Positions 21,451-33,200 of a stretch of DNA of 64,000 nt are shown piece by piece. The DNA is taken from assembly GCA_000697665.1 (NCBI GenBank), contig KL197726.1, forward strand, positions 279,925 through 343,924. The letters are read 5' to 3'. This DNA is from Jaapia argillacea MUCL 33604 (Eukaryota; Basidiomycota; Agaricomycetes; Jaapiales; Jaapiaceae). The first letter of the stretch is position 1; each line of letters starts with the position of its first letter. Both the position numbers and the translations under genes were made by a program. The notes under the pieces were generated by a model. That model did not search any database, had not been told where the DNA came from, and saw nothing but the letters and a program-made list of their open reading frames with translations.

Positions 21451-24106
21451 ATGGCCTCACACGGATCTTTTGAAAACGACCCTGACCTTCGCGCCAAGAG
21501 GGAGAAGGAGTCCATCGAGCAGTTGGAGGATCGACTTCCCGGGACTCCGCAACTAGATGATGAAAGTCATCTCCTTTCGCCACAAGAGCGGGTGGCAGCA
21601 GAAGCTCGACTCAAGAGGAAGCTCGACATGAGACTGATGCCCACCATGATCCTGATATTTATCTTGAATTACATTGATGTGAGTGTATTTCCCGAGCTTG
21701 TATACCACGTTCAAGTTGGTTGAAGGGGCATTTTAACAGCGTACTGCTGTAACAGCAGCCAGGTTGAAGGGGTTAGAGTCTGATTTGGGTCTCACTGGTG
21801 AGTTCACTTGCCGATCCATTTGGGAAGAAGTGATGATGAACCCACCCATTCTAGATATTCAGTATCAAACCGTGGTGGCAATTCTGTATGCTTCGTATTG
21901 TCCGGCACAGATCCCCTCCAATATGGTGAGCCGTGTTGCCTGAACTTGGCCTTAAAGCAAGGTTGAGGTAGCTTCACATCTCTGCCCATAGATAATCAAT
22001 AAAGTTACACGGTAAGGTTCGCGCTCAGTCGATGTGGATTTTTAACTCATTACAATGCCTTAGACCGTCGATTTACATCGGAGTATGCGTGATTCTCTGG
22101 GGTCTCACTAGCGCCATGACCGGAGTACGCCATCTCTTATCGCCAGCTCAGTCTCGGGGAATCAACTTTCATCTTTCCAGGTCACTCACAATTTTGCTGG
22201 CATCCTCGCGTGCCGCATCTTTATCGGTCTCCCAGAAGTTCGTTTTCACCGAGCCGATTTTCTCTTTTGCCAGGCCCGCTGACGATAAACATGTATAGGC
22301 TGCATTCTATCCGGGATCGATTTATCTACTCTCGCGTTGGTATACTAAGAAGGTACCTCCACTTCGTATTCCTCAACCAGTGGTGCGAGAAGGGATGTTG
22401 ACATGCTGTCATAGGAACTTTCGTTCCGATCGGCGTTGTTCTATGTTGGTCTGCTCATGTCGAATGCTTTCGGATCGGTCAGTCCCTTCTTGATAACGGA
22501 AGATTCGCCCCTTACTAATGTATGATTACTAGCTCATTGCTGCTGGTATTTTGGGCGGAATGGATGGAACGCTAGGAATCAGGGCTTGGCGATGGTTGGT
22601 CGCTCACCTTTCTCTCATGATCAGAACGTTGAAAATGTCTACGAACTTCGCAGGCTCTTTTATATCGAAGTCTGTCACCGAAATATCTACTCTCAACCAA
22701 CCTCGTGGCTGACTTCTTGTTGCAGGGTGCAGTCACAATCTGCGTAGGGTTCTTTACCATGTATGTGAACTTCCTTGTCTTGGTGATCTTGCGCTGACAA
22801 GTAAACGCGGAGATAGGTGGGCCTTGCCAGATTTCGTGCGTTCTTTTCTCGACCAAGTTGAACCCCTGAATTAATCCCTCCTCAGCCACACAATACCCGG
22901 TGGTTGTCACCTGCGGAACGTCGACTGGCTCAAGTCCGGCTCGCCGAGGATGCTGGCGAAGCAGATGAAGATGCCGAACATGAATCGTATGTTCCTCGCA
23001 AGCATCTATCTCTGAACCTGTGTTTTATTGTGACCCCCTAGTGCTTTCCATGGGTTGAAGCTTGCCCTCAAGGATCCCAAGGTACCCATCATGATGGTGA
23101 TGACGTGCTCCCAACTCTTGGGGTTGTCGTTTGTGAACTTCTTCCCGACGTGCGTAGCATTGAATTACTGCTTGTGCAGCCTTTATCTGATCTCTCTTAC
23201 ATCAGGTTGACGGCGACTCTTGGATTCAACACTACTGTTACTCTGCTTATGGCCGCGTGAGTCGAGGCAGTTTCCTGCTTCCATGTGCCCTTATTGACCT
23301 ATGGGATAGTCCTCCGTGGATCTTTGCCGCTATCGTCTGTACAGTTAATTCTTGGAACGCTGGTAAGCACTAGGAATCCTATTAAATTCTCTTTCCTTGG
23401 TGCTTATAGGGGGATCTATATAGATAGGACCGGAGAGCGATTCTTCCATATCAATGGCTGGTGGTGGCTCGTCATCGTCGGATACATCATCGGGTTGTCG
23501 ACGATGTCAATCGGTGGTCGATATGTAGGTTTGTTCCTTATGACGAGTGGCTACGCCGGATTCGCTTTAACCCTCGTGTGGTGCGTGACATTTTCCGTAC
23601 CCCGAGGTCTTGAACTGACGGAGATTCCAATATTCGTCCAACAGGGTCAGCAACGCCATCCCCCGCCCACCTGCGAAGCGTGCTGTTGCGATCGGTCTCG
23701 TCAACGGCTTTGGTAATATTGGAAATCTGTATGTCTTTCTGTTTCATTCCATCTCACTCCCACCACTGAGCGTCGCGGTTTGCTGCAGGATCGGTTCATA
23801 TGTATGGAAAGCTTCCTGGGGTCCCGAGTACCACCAATCCATGATCATCAGTATTGCTGGTCTGGCGTTTGCGTCCTTCCTTGCATTCAGTGGGTTCCGT
23901 TTCTAGTGTTGCTTCGTAACCATCTCTGACTCCCACTCGAAGTCGTTCGGATGATGCTCATCAGAGACAATAAGCGTATGGCGGCTGAAGAGCGGGAAGC
24001 AATGACTGAAGCCCAAAGGCTGCGCGTTGAAGATGCTGCCCGGTTGGAAGGCATTACCTTTGATGAGGCTTTGGCGAGGAGAAGAGGTTTCAAGTATTTG
24101 TACTAA
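21451..24106 (+). CDS. MFS transporter, anion:cation symporter family (tandem copy C)
   Basis: Predicted 520 residues in 20 exons: 21451-21678, 21740-21797, 21855-21925, 21992-22011, 22074-22134, 22181-22237, 22299-22352, 22415-22477, 22533-22594, 22654-22669, 22725-22759, 22817-22835, 22886-22986, 23042-23149, 23206-23256, 23310-23362, 23424-23580, 23645-23728, 23789-23889, 23943-24106. Every join is GT-AG and in frame. The protein has a charged N-terminal tail, twelve predicted membrane spans and the ACS hallmarks (KLDMRLMPTMILIFILNYID, CPAQIPSNM, HNFAGILACRIFIGLPE, RTGERFFHINGWWW). The C-terminus ends in a helix common to all three copies (ARLEGITFDEAL, then FKYLY). It is expected in the plasma membrane as a proton-coupled importer of a small organic anion or vitamin. 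Exons of 16, 19 and 20 nt are conserved in A and B. Confidence 0.9.
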
Positions 24107-24549
24107 ATGTTTGGGATGGGACTCGGATGTAAGTTTTTCGGACGTCTTTGGGGGGACGCCTCCATGTACCTTCCCGACCTAAGTAGTTGTGTTCCCGTAT
24201 CATGCTGTACTGTTGTACTATATTCTACTAGCTTCGCCGGGGCACTTGTGCAACTATGGAGGACACTCACCTTCGCTCCGAGCGGCGGCGGGCATCGTGC
24301 CGCTTCCGTCGAGACTCAGCCAAGTGGCGTCAGACAGAATCATGGGGTCTCGCGGGGGTCCGTGGTGGACCATAAATTGACTGAGCTTCAATGCTCCACG
24401 CGACTCCAGACCGAATCACCAATGCTGCGGAGTTTAAAAACCCCTCTTTATCTCAAACATCGACATCGCCTCACAACAAGAACCCATTTTATTCCAGCTG
24501 GTAGCTATCCAAGTTTTTACCCCCACCCTCCCCATAATCACAAATCATT
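24107..24549. other. Intergenic region, no gene seen
   Basis: This is the 3' flank of transporter C and 5' flank of the PARG-like gene. A CT-rich stretch precedes the next ATG. Confidence 0.5.
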
Positions 24550-25998
24550 ATGCACAACCACAAGCTCAACCCAACTCGCAGAAAGTCTCGCTCTTCATCC
24601 TCTGCTCCCCGTCCAGCCAACGGACCTTCACCTCAGTACGATCACCTTCATGCCAAACGACGACAACATCTCAAGAAGCATACGACTCATGGTACACGAT
24701 CCATAGCGGTTGCAGCCGCAATCGCTCGACAGCGCCGAAAGGAATCCTTTGCTGCTCTCCAGAAGAAGAGAGAGAGATGGGCGAAGATGGCTGAAGAGAC
24801 GCGTGATATTGTTTTGGGGGATGGCAAGTACGTTGAAGAGCGCCGTGTTCCTCGCGTTGTTGATTCACCATTGTTGATGACTGCGCCGAACACAGCTTCT
24901 GTCCCCCAGAATGATTTCTCTTCAGATATAGGTTTTTTCACCAGTGGAGTCTCGCACGATATCTATATGCAGATGCAGTTGAGTCGTCAAGGGACCACTT
25001 TCTATCCGCATTATAGCTGGTTGCTCGCCGACTGGCATCTGCCGCCATCCAATGGCCCTCGCGAATTCAAGGGCAAGACCACCATCGAATTCACTCGCAC
25101 ATCCACGCTCACCGCTACTTATGCCCTCACCGTGACCCACCCCGACCTTGTTACGACTTCCCCGACATCACTGCCCCGCACCGCCCTCGGAGTCCTATCC
25201 TTTGCCTCTCCCAAGAAACCAGGAGGTGGCTATCTCCATGGAGGGAACGAACAGGAAGAAGGCCTCGCCAGATGTAGCTCTCTCGTCAGCAGTCTTTCGG
25301 GTGAGGGAGGCAAGGAGTTTTATCAGACTCATCGGAAGTATTGGAAGGAGGATGGAAGCGGGTTGCATGACCACTCCATGCTTTACAGTCCTGGTGTGGT
25401 CGTTATCAGGAAGGATGATGAAGAAACTGAAGTTGCCGGCGTCTTGGGCGAGCAGAGTCGGAACTCGCGTATCGGTCACCCAGTCGCTTCGACATCCACA
25501 AGCATCACGAAATCCATTCCACCCTCGTCGCAATCGACATTTGTCTCACCCTACATCATTAATGTCATCTCGTCCGTCCCCGTCAATGCCGCTGCCGTTC
25601 GTTCCAAACATACCATCACACCATCAGAAATCGAATTCTTTGAAAGTGGTATAAGGACTGCGATGAAGGAGCGTATGGCTCGTATCCTCCGATGTTTCGA
25701 GGAGCGGGGCGACCGCATGCTGGTGTTAGGTGCTTTTGGGTGTGGGAGCAGCGAGAATAGGGTAGAGAGTGTTGCAGAGATATGGGCGGAGTTGCTGGTA
25801 ACCGGTGACGGCGATAGGGAAAGTGGAGGAGCTGAAGGAGAAGGAGAGGATGGAATCGTGAAAGGAGGGGCCAGGTTTAGGGATGTCTTCGAGAAGGTCG
25901 TCTTTGCTGTTCCTGGAAAGACTTTCGATACATTCAAGAGAGCGTTTGAGATGAGAGTATTTGAGATGGAATTAGCCAGTGCTGCGTTGGAGGATTAG
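24550..25998 (+). CDS. Bacterial-type poly(ADP-ribose) glycohydrolase (macrodomain-like)
   Basis: Intronless, 482 residues. The basic N-terminal part contains a helix RQRRKESFAALQKKRERWAK, typical of the front of the microbial PARG/DUF2263 family (TIGR02452). The core carries VLSFASPKKPGGGYLHGG followed by NEQEEGLARCSSL, which is the PARG signature GGG-x7-QEE (about residues 225-237) with the two catalytic glutamates. Later blocks are LHDHSMLYSPGVVVIR, the segment around SPYIINVISSVPVNAAAV, a helix MKERMARILRCFEERGDRML, and VLGAFGCGSSENRVESVAEI, which matches the C-terminal part of the fold. It is expected to hydrolyse ADP-ribose polymers or O-acetyl-ADP-ribose; the compartment is not evident. 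An acidic low-complexity insert (about residues 420-440) is unusual. Confidence 0.87.
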   Translation: MHNHKLNPTRRKSRSSSSAPRPANGPSPQYDHLHAKRRQHLKKHTTHGTRSIAVAAAIARQRRKESFAALQKKRERWAKMAEETRDIVLGDGKYVEERRVPRVVDSPLLMTAPNTASVPQNDFSSDIGFFTSGVSHDIYMQMQLSRQGTTFYPHYSWLLADWHLPPSNGPREFKGKTTIEFTRTSTLTATYALTVTHPDLVTTSPTSLPRTALGVLSFASPKKPGGGYLHGGNEQEEGLARCSSLVSSLSGEGGKEFYQTHRKYWKEDGSGLHDHSMLYSPGVVVIRKDDEETEVAGVLGEQSRNSRIGHPVASTSTSITKSIPPSSQSTFVSPYIINVISSVPVNAAAVRSKHTITPSEIEFFESGIRTAMKERMARILRCFEERGDRMLVLGAFGCGSSENRVESVAEIWAELLVTGDGDRESGGAEGEGEDGIVKGGARFRDVFEKVVFAVPGKTFDTFKRAFEMRVFEMELASAALED

Positions 25999-26581
25999 CA
26001 TCAGAAGCGTTGATATTTGGTGTGTTTGAGTGTATCCTTATCCTTTCTTTCGGCTGTACGATGAGGTTGTCGCGCAGTGTACGATTGTCTTCTGTATCGT
26101 TGACCATTCCTTCGGACTGGCTCTCTCCTCGCTGTATCCGATATTGTTTCGCTATTCCCCTTTACTTATTCTCTTATATACCCTTGATAGTTCTCTTGCT
26201 TTCTTTGCCCGCAAGCTGCATGAAACATGACCGGCGAATCTATGAAAAGCGACGCCCGCCCGACGCGGCATCAATCCACGTAAAGGCTCAATATGCTAAA
26301 CCTTCTTGCAGACCATCACCGTCCTCAACCGCCTGTTAGCGTATCTCCTGCCTTTCTCTCTTCACGGGATTGGTAGGGAACGGTGATGGTGTGGTGTAAA
26401 TGCGAAAAACTTGGGTGGGGATTCGGAGGGGGCGGACCGTGGATTGTGGTCATCCGATGAGTCTTGCTATAAATTGAGGGAGCAGTTGGGTTCGCCCGTC
26501 GTTCCCTAGATTTCACCGCATTTTCGTGGGTGGTATACCGATTCGAATACGCGAAGTGCTTGTTTTTTATCATCGTTCGAG
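25999..26581. other. Intergenic region, no gene seen
   Basis: This is the flank between the PARG-like gene and the dehydrogenase. Pyrimidine-rich stretches lie near 26010-26200. No exon is recognised. Confidence 0.5.
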
Positions 26582-27893
26582 ATGGGGTCAAAGGTCTTTC
26601 ATAAGGTTATGATCTGTGGTGAGTTTGTTCTATGTTTTGGTGAATGTCGGTGTGTCGTTCTGACGGGAAGGACTGTTGGTGGTGTGTAGGTGACTTGGTT
26701 TGGGCCAAGGAAGATGCCAAAACCCTGTTCAGAGGCCTTGCCGACATCGTCGTCAGTACGCCTTCTATCCCGCCCCTTCTTCATCCACATTTTCGTCCTG
26801 ATGCTCATGGTCACCTCTTCTCTTTGTACCTATAGCGCATGGACTCACCCAATCGCGCTGATTTTCTTGCCGGTTTGAAGCCTGGAGGCAAATACGAGGG
26901 GACGGTTGGGATTTACAGACATAACGCCTCGGCGGACCGGATAGGTGTCTTTGACAAGGAGATCGTGGGTGCCATTGCCAGGACCGGTACAATCAAGTGG
27001 ATCGCGCATAATGGTGCTGGGTACGACCAGATCGATGTGTTGGAGTGTAAAGCCCACGGTTCGTCTCATCACTCTAATTCGACCTCAGGATGAAATTCAA
27101 TTTGCATTTTATTGGTGCGACAGGAATCTATGTTTCGAATACACCTGGAGCAGTTGACGATGCGACAGCCACGACAGCGCTCTATCTCCTCATCTCCACC
27201 TTCCGTAACTTCGCTCAATCCGAAAGGACTCTCCGCGCCGGCTTGTGGAAAACCAAACACAAAGCCGCCTCTGCACATGATCTCGAAAATCGTACCCTCG
27301 GTATCCTCGGTCTCGGTGGCATCGGTCTTCGGTTGGCGGAGTACTGCCACAAAGCGTTTGGGATGAAGATCTTGTATCATAATAGGAATAAGGTGCAGGA
27401 CGCACCAGAGTGGTGTGAGTATTTTGAGGCGGGGAGGCTGAATGAGATGTTGGGACAGTGTGATGCATTGAGTGTACATGTGCCGTTGAGGAAGGAAACA
27501 GAGGGTTTGGTCGGGGAGGAGATGATTAGATCTTTGAAGAAGGGGGCGATTATCGTTAACACGGCGAGAGGGAAGGTTATAGACGAGGCGGCTATGATTA
27601 GGGCTTTGGAGGACGGCCATGTGAGTTTTCCCCCTGAATTTTGTCATCTTCAGATCTGTCGTTTGCTGATGGGACACGTGGATATTCAGCTTGGCTCGGT
27701 CGGCCTGGACGTTTACCCTAATGAACCCGCTGTCAACCCTCGCCTCCTCGAATTCCCGCATATCACGCTCGTACCGCATATGGGAACGGAAACGCAGGAT
27801 TCGCAGTGGAAGATGGAGGTTAGGGCTCTCACAAACTTACGGGATTATTTAGTCAATGGTAGTGGAAGCGACGTCATTCCCGAGATGAAGTAG
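26582..27893 (+). CDS. D-isomer-specific 2-hydroxyacid dehydrogenase (glyoxylate/hydroxypyruvate reductase type)
   Basis: Five exons: 26582-26618, 26690-26751, 26836-27058, 27124-27620, 27690-27893; 340 residues with exact frame joins. The substrate half includes IKWIAHNGAGYDQIDV and the family motif VSNTPGAVDDATA. The Rossmann part has LGILGLGGIGLRLAEYC (GxGxxG) and an aspartate-poor, asparagine/arginine-containing acceptor strand (ILYHNRNK), which fits NADP(H) use. NTARGKVIDE supplies the conserved arginine, DVYPNEP the glutamate and VPHMGT the catalytic histidine. The enzyme reduces 2-keto acids such as glyoxylate or hydroxypyruvate; the exact substrate is not decided by sequence. The length is normal for the family. 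All introns are GT-AG. Confidence 0.9.
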
Positions 27894-28379
27894 GTGGCTT
27901 GGTGGTTCGAGGAGGTGTGATGGTTTCCTGGACGGGCGTTGACAATTGTATGACTGGGGGATGAGCTGAGTATTGTGGTATTTTTATGTGCATTTTTTGA
28001 ACCTCGGTGATTTTTGTACGCGATAAGGCAGGAAGGGAATCGAGGGTGTATCCATATTTGAGTTCGGAATATCATCTGCTTGGATTCCCACTTCGGCTAC
28101 GCTCCGTCTCGCACATGATCTCAATGGCTCAATTGCAAGATGTCAGCACTGCATTCCGCCATGAGGTTGCATCGAGGCAAGATAACCGCCCGGCTGATAA
28201 TCGATACCTCCTTCTTTCGTCTACTTGGATACTAACAATGGGTGTGTCCTGGCAGAAGACTACATGCACACGACACGACTCAGGTGGCGCTCTGATCAAA
28301 ACACCGCATGCTGGCTCTGTTTTCCCCCACCCTGCGACCCCCATCTCAGCATCGTCCACTTCACAAAGATACTAGAACC
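27894..28379. other. Intergenic region, no gene seen
   Basis: It contains the 3' flank of the dehydrogenase and the 5' flank of the coiled-coil gene. No feature is recognised. Confidence 0.5.
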
Positions 28380-29709
28380 ATGACACCACCATCTGGGGCA
28401 AACGTCAAGGATACAAAGGGTAAGGGTCGTGGCGCGGGCTCTCAGAAGGATAAAGATAAGTTGAAGGATAACGAGGGGGCAAAGGACGTTCAGGATTCGA
28501 AGGGAGCTAAGGATGCTTCGAAGAAGGGCAAAGGAGTCAATGAAGAGACCCAAAATGGCGCTGGCGTAGGTGGCCAAGCTAAGCAGGATGGCCCACCTCT
28601 CAGGGAAAGGCTTGGTGAAATGAAGACGAGCATCTCATCATTGTGAGCATGTTCAATATCTCCCTTTGTTGCTCTTGCCTGACGATGCGATGCGTGCAAT
28701 AGGGAGACTGCCTTCCAAGGCATAAACATACAAAGTGAGGGAATACTCTCGATTCCTAGTCCGACTTTCGTCAGTCAACTTCAGCACTATATCGTTCAAA
28801 TTTGACTTGACCGACCTTCACCCCTTCGCTCTCTGTTTGCATTTCTGCGGATGTTCCAGAACGATTCCATGGACAAAGTTACGGAACTACGCCGAGAATT
28901 TCGAAGTTATGACCACGATTACGACGCTCAGATGGAAAAGGTTAAGGTGGCCATCAAGCGCAACACCAAGAAGAAAGTGGCAGAATTGATGAGGTGAGAG
29001 CCCTTCTCGCAAAGATATCCGACCATCCCTGCCGTTGGTATCTTTCTTATTCAATGACTTGCCACACCCCACAATTTAGCGCTCAAATTCAAACCCAAAT
29101 TCAAGCAGCCATAGCAGAGCAAGTGAGAGACGAAGTTGCCAAGCAACTTAAAGATCACCTCCCACTCTCGCCTGAAGAACAAGTTGAGGAAAGTAAGGAA
29201 ACGCTGTCCCAGCTGAAGTATTCTGTGGCGAACTCGTAAGTGCTCGCTGTTCCCGGCGCCTTCTTGAATGTTGACGGAGAACTGGATTCGCTGATCGGTC
29301 TGTGGCATCCGATCTAGGGACGCCAGGAGGATGAATTCAATGGTTCAACAAGAAAATCTCGATGATGATCTCTCCCTCATCCTGAATCTTAACGGGACAA
29401 GCAGCCCGTTGTATCCTACCAACTTGAAGTTGCTGTTTGCGTATGACGGTAAGCCTTCTTCCGTCGTCGTCGCTTGTTGTATCCCTGGTCCAACTAATCG
29501 AATTTCTTTTCACTTGACAGACGATATGGTGAAGCGACTGCTGAAGGACTATGATCTTCCTGATCAACGTTCTAGGGAGGCGAACATAAACTGCTTCATA
29601 CGTCACATTGGTGAGTTCTATCCTCTCTTGCCTCAAGCCACCTCGAGCTACACAATGTTGAAACGAATCGTTTTTTTAAGGCAGCCCGATCCGCTGTGAA
29701 ACGTTGTGA
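28380..29709 (+). CDS. Coiled-coil protein of unknown function
   Basis: Proposed exons: 28380-28642, 28703-28769, 28860-28993, 29080-29235, 29318-29448, 29521-29610, 29681-29709; 289 residues, all joins in frame. The first 80 residues are lysine-, glycine- and aspartate-rich and look disordered. Then follow charged amphipathic helices (MDKVTELRREFRSYDHDY, MEKVKVAIKRNTKKKVAELM, QIQAAIAEQVRDEVAKQLKD) predicted to form a coiled coil, and a short C-terminal helical part (DDMVKRLLKDYDLPDQRSRE). I recognise this only as a hypothetical basidiomycete family. The end of the second exon is uncertain: the strong donor at 28735 would break the frame, whereas the GTCAGT donor at 28770 keeps it. The last exon is also tentative. 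Confidence 0.6.
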
Positions 29710-30279
29710 GGATGATAGAAATCTGTACCGGTACCGTACCATCTGTATATACCGATATTGTACTTGTAATTTTTGTATTACATGCGGTCTTTCCTTACAA
29801 GCAAGTCGCCAGGATCCAAGAATCGATGTACTGTACATGACGCAGACGATTCCGTTCGCATTCGTTCGCACTCAGAATCAGCAGACCTCCCTTGACGTAA
29901 ACCTCTTCAGTGGGAACCAAGCAGCCCTCCAACTGCGTGCGTTCTCCTTCTGCATACTCTGGATGTTCCCGATTCTCCCTCAATCGATCCCGTCCCACGG
30001 GAAAGAATCCTGCTGCTCGCGTCTTGAGACTTCCAGGAGAACAGTGGGTTCCTGCACCTGACGACGCCGTAGGTGTAACCCACGGGCCGTCCAATGTTCT
30101 CAATACATCTATGGCCCCGGTTCTCTCTTCTTCTTCCGAATCTTTGCGTATGATGTCGACCCAGAAATCTCACGATGGGCAGAGTTGCCGTCATCGAGCT
30201 CACCCACCGGTTGGACGTCCCGTCCCGACCATGCCTCGGTATAAATCCCTCCATTTCGCACCTTGGTACCCGTCAAGCA
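29710..30279. other. Intergenic region, no gene seen
   Basis: This is the flank upstream of the beta-galactosidase. The frame of that gene is open to 30175, but the upstream part lacks a signal peptide, so it is treated as non-coding. Confidence 0.5.
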
Positions 30280-33200
30280 ATGATGAAGTGGAGTGTCCTT
30301 GCGCTCCTCGCAGTCCAGTGCCTCCCTGCACTCGTGCAAGCATACGTCGTTCCACCCGGGTCTCCTGGCTTCTATCATGGAAACTCCTCCTCGGCCGTGA
30401 CTTTCGATGAATATTCCCTGTTTCTCGACAATAAGAGGTTGTTCGTCTTCAGTGGTGAGGTCCACCCGTGGAGGTTGCCCGTTGGCAAATCTGCATGGCG
30501 AGACATATTCCAAAAGATGAAGGTGTGCAGGAACTCCCTTTCAAATTTGTGCCAGTATTAACGAGGTTTTCATTGCAGGCAGCTGGTTGGAATGCGGTCT
30601 CGGTATATCATCATTGGGGCCTTACGGAAGGCAGACAAGGATCTCTGGATTATCAATACTATCGTTCTCACGTCGACGTTTACGAAGTCGCCAAGGAAGT
30701 TGGCCTTTTGGTTATCGCAAGACCTGGACCGTATATCAATGTTAGTGCTCTCGTATGTCTCAACTTTTTGACTGTCCTTAGTTATGTCCGCTTCTATAGG
30801 CAGAAACTAGTGTGTCTACAAATTCTTCCTCGGGTCGCAGGGTCTGATTTCTCGTCTTGAAGCTGGAGGCGGGTTCCCTGGATGGCTTACTAACAACCCA
30901 GCTGAAGCACGTTCGAACCAGACTGGCTTCACCGATGCGTGGATGCCTTACATCACATCCGTCGCACAGTTCATTGAGCCATACCAGGTTTGCTCTTGAC
31001 TATCCCCAGTATGACTGCTTCTCACACCTTACCTGTTAAGTACCCCGATGGCCCCGTGATAGCTGTGCAATCTGAAAACGAGTTCATGATGTCCACTCCG
31101 ACCAACCCTGGCCGATCAGAGTATATGCAATTGATCGAGAATACATACCGCAGCAATGGAATCACCAAGATACCCATGTATGAACATGTTCAGTTGCTCG
31201 ATGTTCCGTTCTGATTTTGTGTCCCTCTCAGAACCCACAACGATGCAGGGAGGACCGCGGGGGTTTATGCCCCTGGCAGTGGCCTTGGAGAGGTTGATTT
31301 GTACACATGGGACAACTACCCGAATGGTTTCGACTGTAGCAGTCCTGGAACATGGAGTGAGGTGGAGACGCAGCTGGACGCCGACCACCAGGCGAGTAAT
31401 CTATTCCACAATTCCGCTACCGGAGCTGATTTGTTACGACGATGCAGCAAATCGATCCAGACCTTGTATGGGCTTCTGGGGAGTTTGGTGGCGGTTCATT
31501 TGATCCCTGGGGAGGTGTGAGTCGCCTTGATTCTCCTACTATGCGATCTGAATTTGACCGTTTTTATCTTTGTCAGTCCGGTTATGACATGTGCTACATT
31601 CTTACAAATGAACAATATGCGAATGTGGGGATACATCCCTTGAGTTCTTTTATGTACGTTTTCTTACCAGTGGTTCACATCTATACAGGTGTTCTACAAG
31701 GTCGGTTAGGCTTCTTACCATGTTCCCTATTCTTCTCGCTTATCCTTTCCAAAGAATAATTATGCAGCCGCAACTCACTATCAGAACCTCTACATGACTT
31801 ATGGAGGTACTAATTGGGGCAATCTCGCAGAACCGACGGTCTACACTTCGTATGTCCAGAAACTCTCCCATTCCATCGTCCGGCGCTTATTTGGGAATTT
31901 AGATACGACTACGGCTCTCCCATTCGTGAAGATCACACCCTCTCACCGAAGTACTCTGAGTTGAAACTTCAAGCTGGGTTCCTTCATGCCTCCCCAGACT
32001 ACCTCCTCGCTACTCGCATCGGGAACGGCACGATTGGGAGCGGGACGGCCTTTTCCGATAGTCCCCTGATTTATACCACGGCCCTTAGCTCGTCCACTGG
32101 AGCTAACTTCTACGTCGTGAGGCAGAACAGCAACGCGTATTTGACTCCCGCGCAATTCACTCTCAGGGTGAATACTACAGAAGGCGTAATCACAATCCCT
32201 CAGTATGGCGGCATGGCCACCATCGACGGACGTGAAAGTCAGATCTTGGTTTCCGAATACACGTATGGTTCACACGTACTGAAATACTCGACAGCTGAGG
32301 TATGTTGTCCGTCCAGTCTTGCTAAACCCGTCGATCTGACATGCTTCGACATTAGATCTTCACGCAGACCACCATCGACGACGTGGACTATCTGATTCTT
32401 TATGCTCAAGCCGGTCATTCGATCGAAGGCATCGTCGCTCCCATTAAATCAGGCTCTCCAGCTCCCCAAGTACTGGGATCCAACTCGATTCAGGCCACAG
32501 GCGTCAATGGAACCGTCTTGATTCAGGGTACTCCATCAGGGATATCAGCGGTTACCTTCCCAGGGTCAACTGTCCTCATTGTCGACAAACATACTGCCCT
32601 TTCATTCTGGAACGTCCGAGTACAGAGTCCCAATACAACTGTCTATGATGCAGCCCCAGACGCGCCCTCGGTTCTCGTTGCTGGCCCGTACCTCGTACGA
32701 AACGCCTCGATCTCCGGCACCACCCTCTCCCTCTATGGTGATCTGAATGAGACAACCACTCTCGAAGTCATTGCTCCGTCGGCAGTGAATAGCGTGACGT
32801 GGAATGATGAAATTGTTTCTGTTCAGAGGTCCCCCATTGGAAGTCTCCAGGGAACCTTGCCGATCAATCTGGAGTTCCAGCTTCCGAGCTTAAAGGACGC
32901 GGAGTGGTTCTGTGCAGATTCCTTGCCAGAGATACAACCCGGGTTTGATGATAGTGCTTGGGTGACGGCGAACAAGACGAACACTTCAAGGCCTTATCAG
33001 CCATTCGCGGGCAAGGCGAGTCCAACACAATCCTGGGAAGAGCTTGCTCCTTATTCACTTCTGTGAATCTCCTCCAGTACGTCTTGTATGTTGACGAGTA
33101 TGGCTTCCACCAAGGCAACACCATCACTCGCGGACACTTCACAGGAAAGAACGCAACCGGAGTTCAGCTTTCCGTTCAAGGGTAAGCTTACTCTCCATTA

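Noticed and set aside
23776-23830. Apparent one-base frame break in transporter C near the WGPEYHQS segment
   Set aside because: Recounting the exon (23789-23889, 101 nt, the same as in A and B) showed that the frame is continuous.
33016-33066. Possible premature end of the beta-galactosidase at 33064-33066
   Set aside because: A GC-AG intron (33016-33077) removes this stop and restores a conserved segment, so the gene is read as intact.
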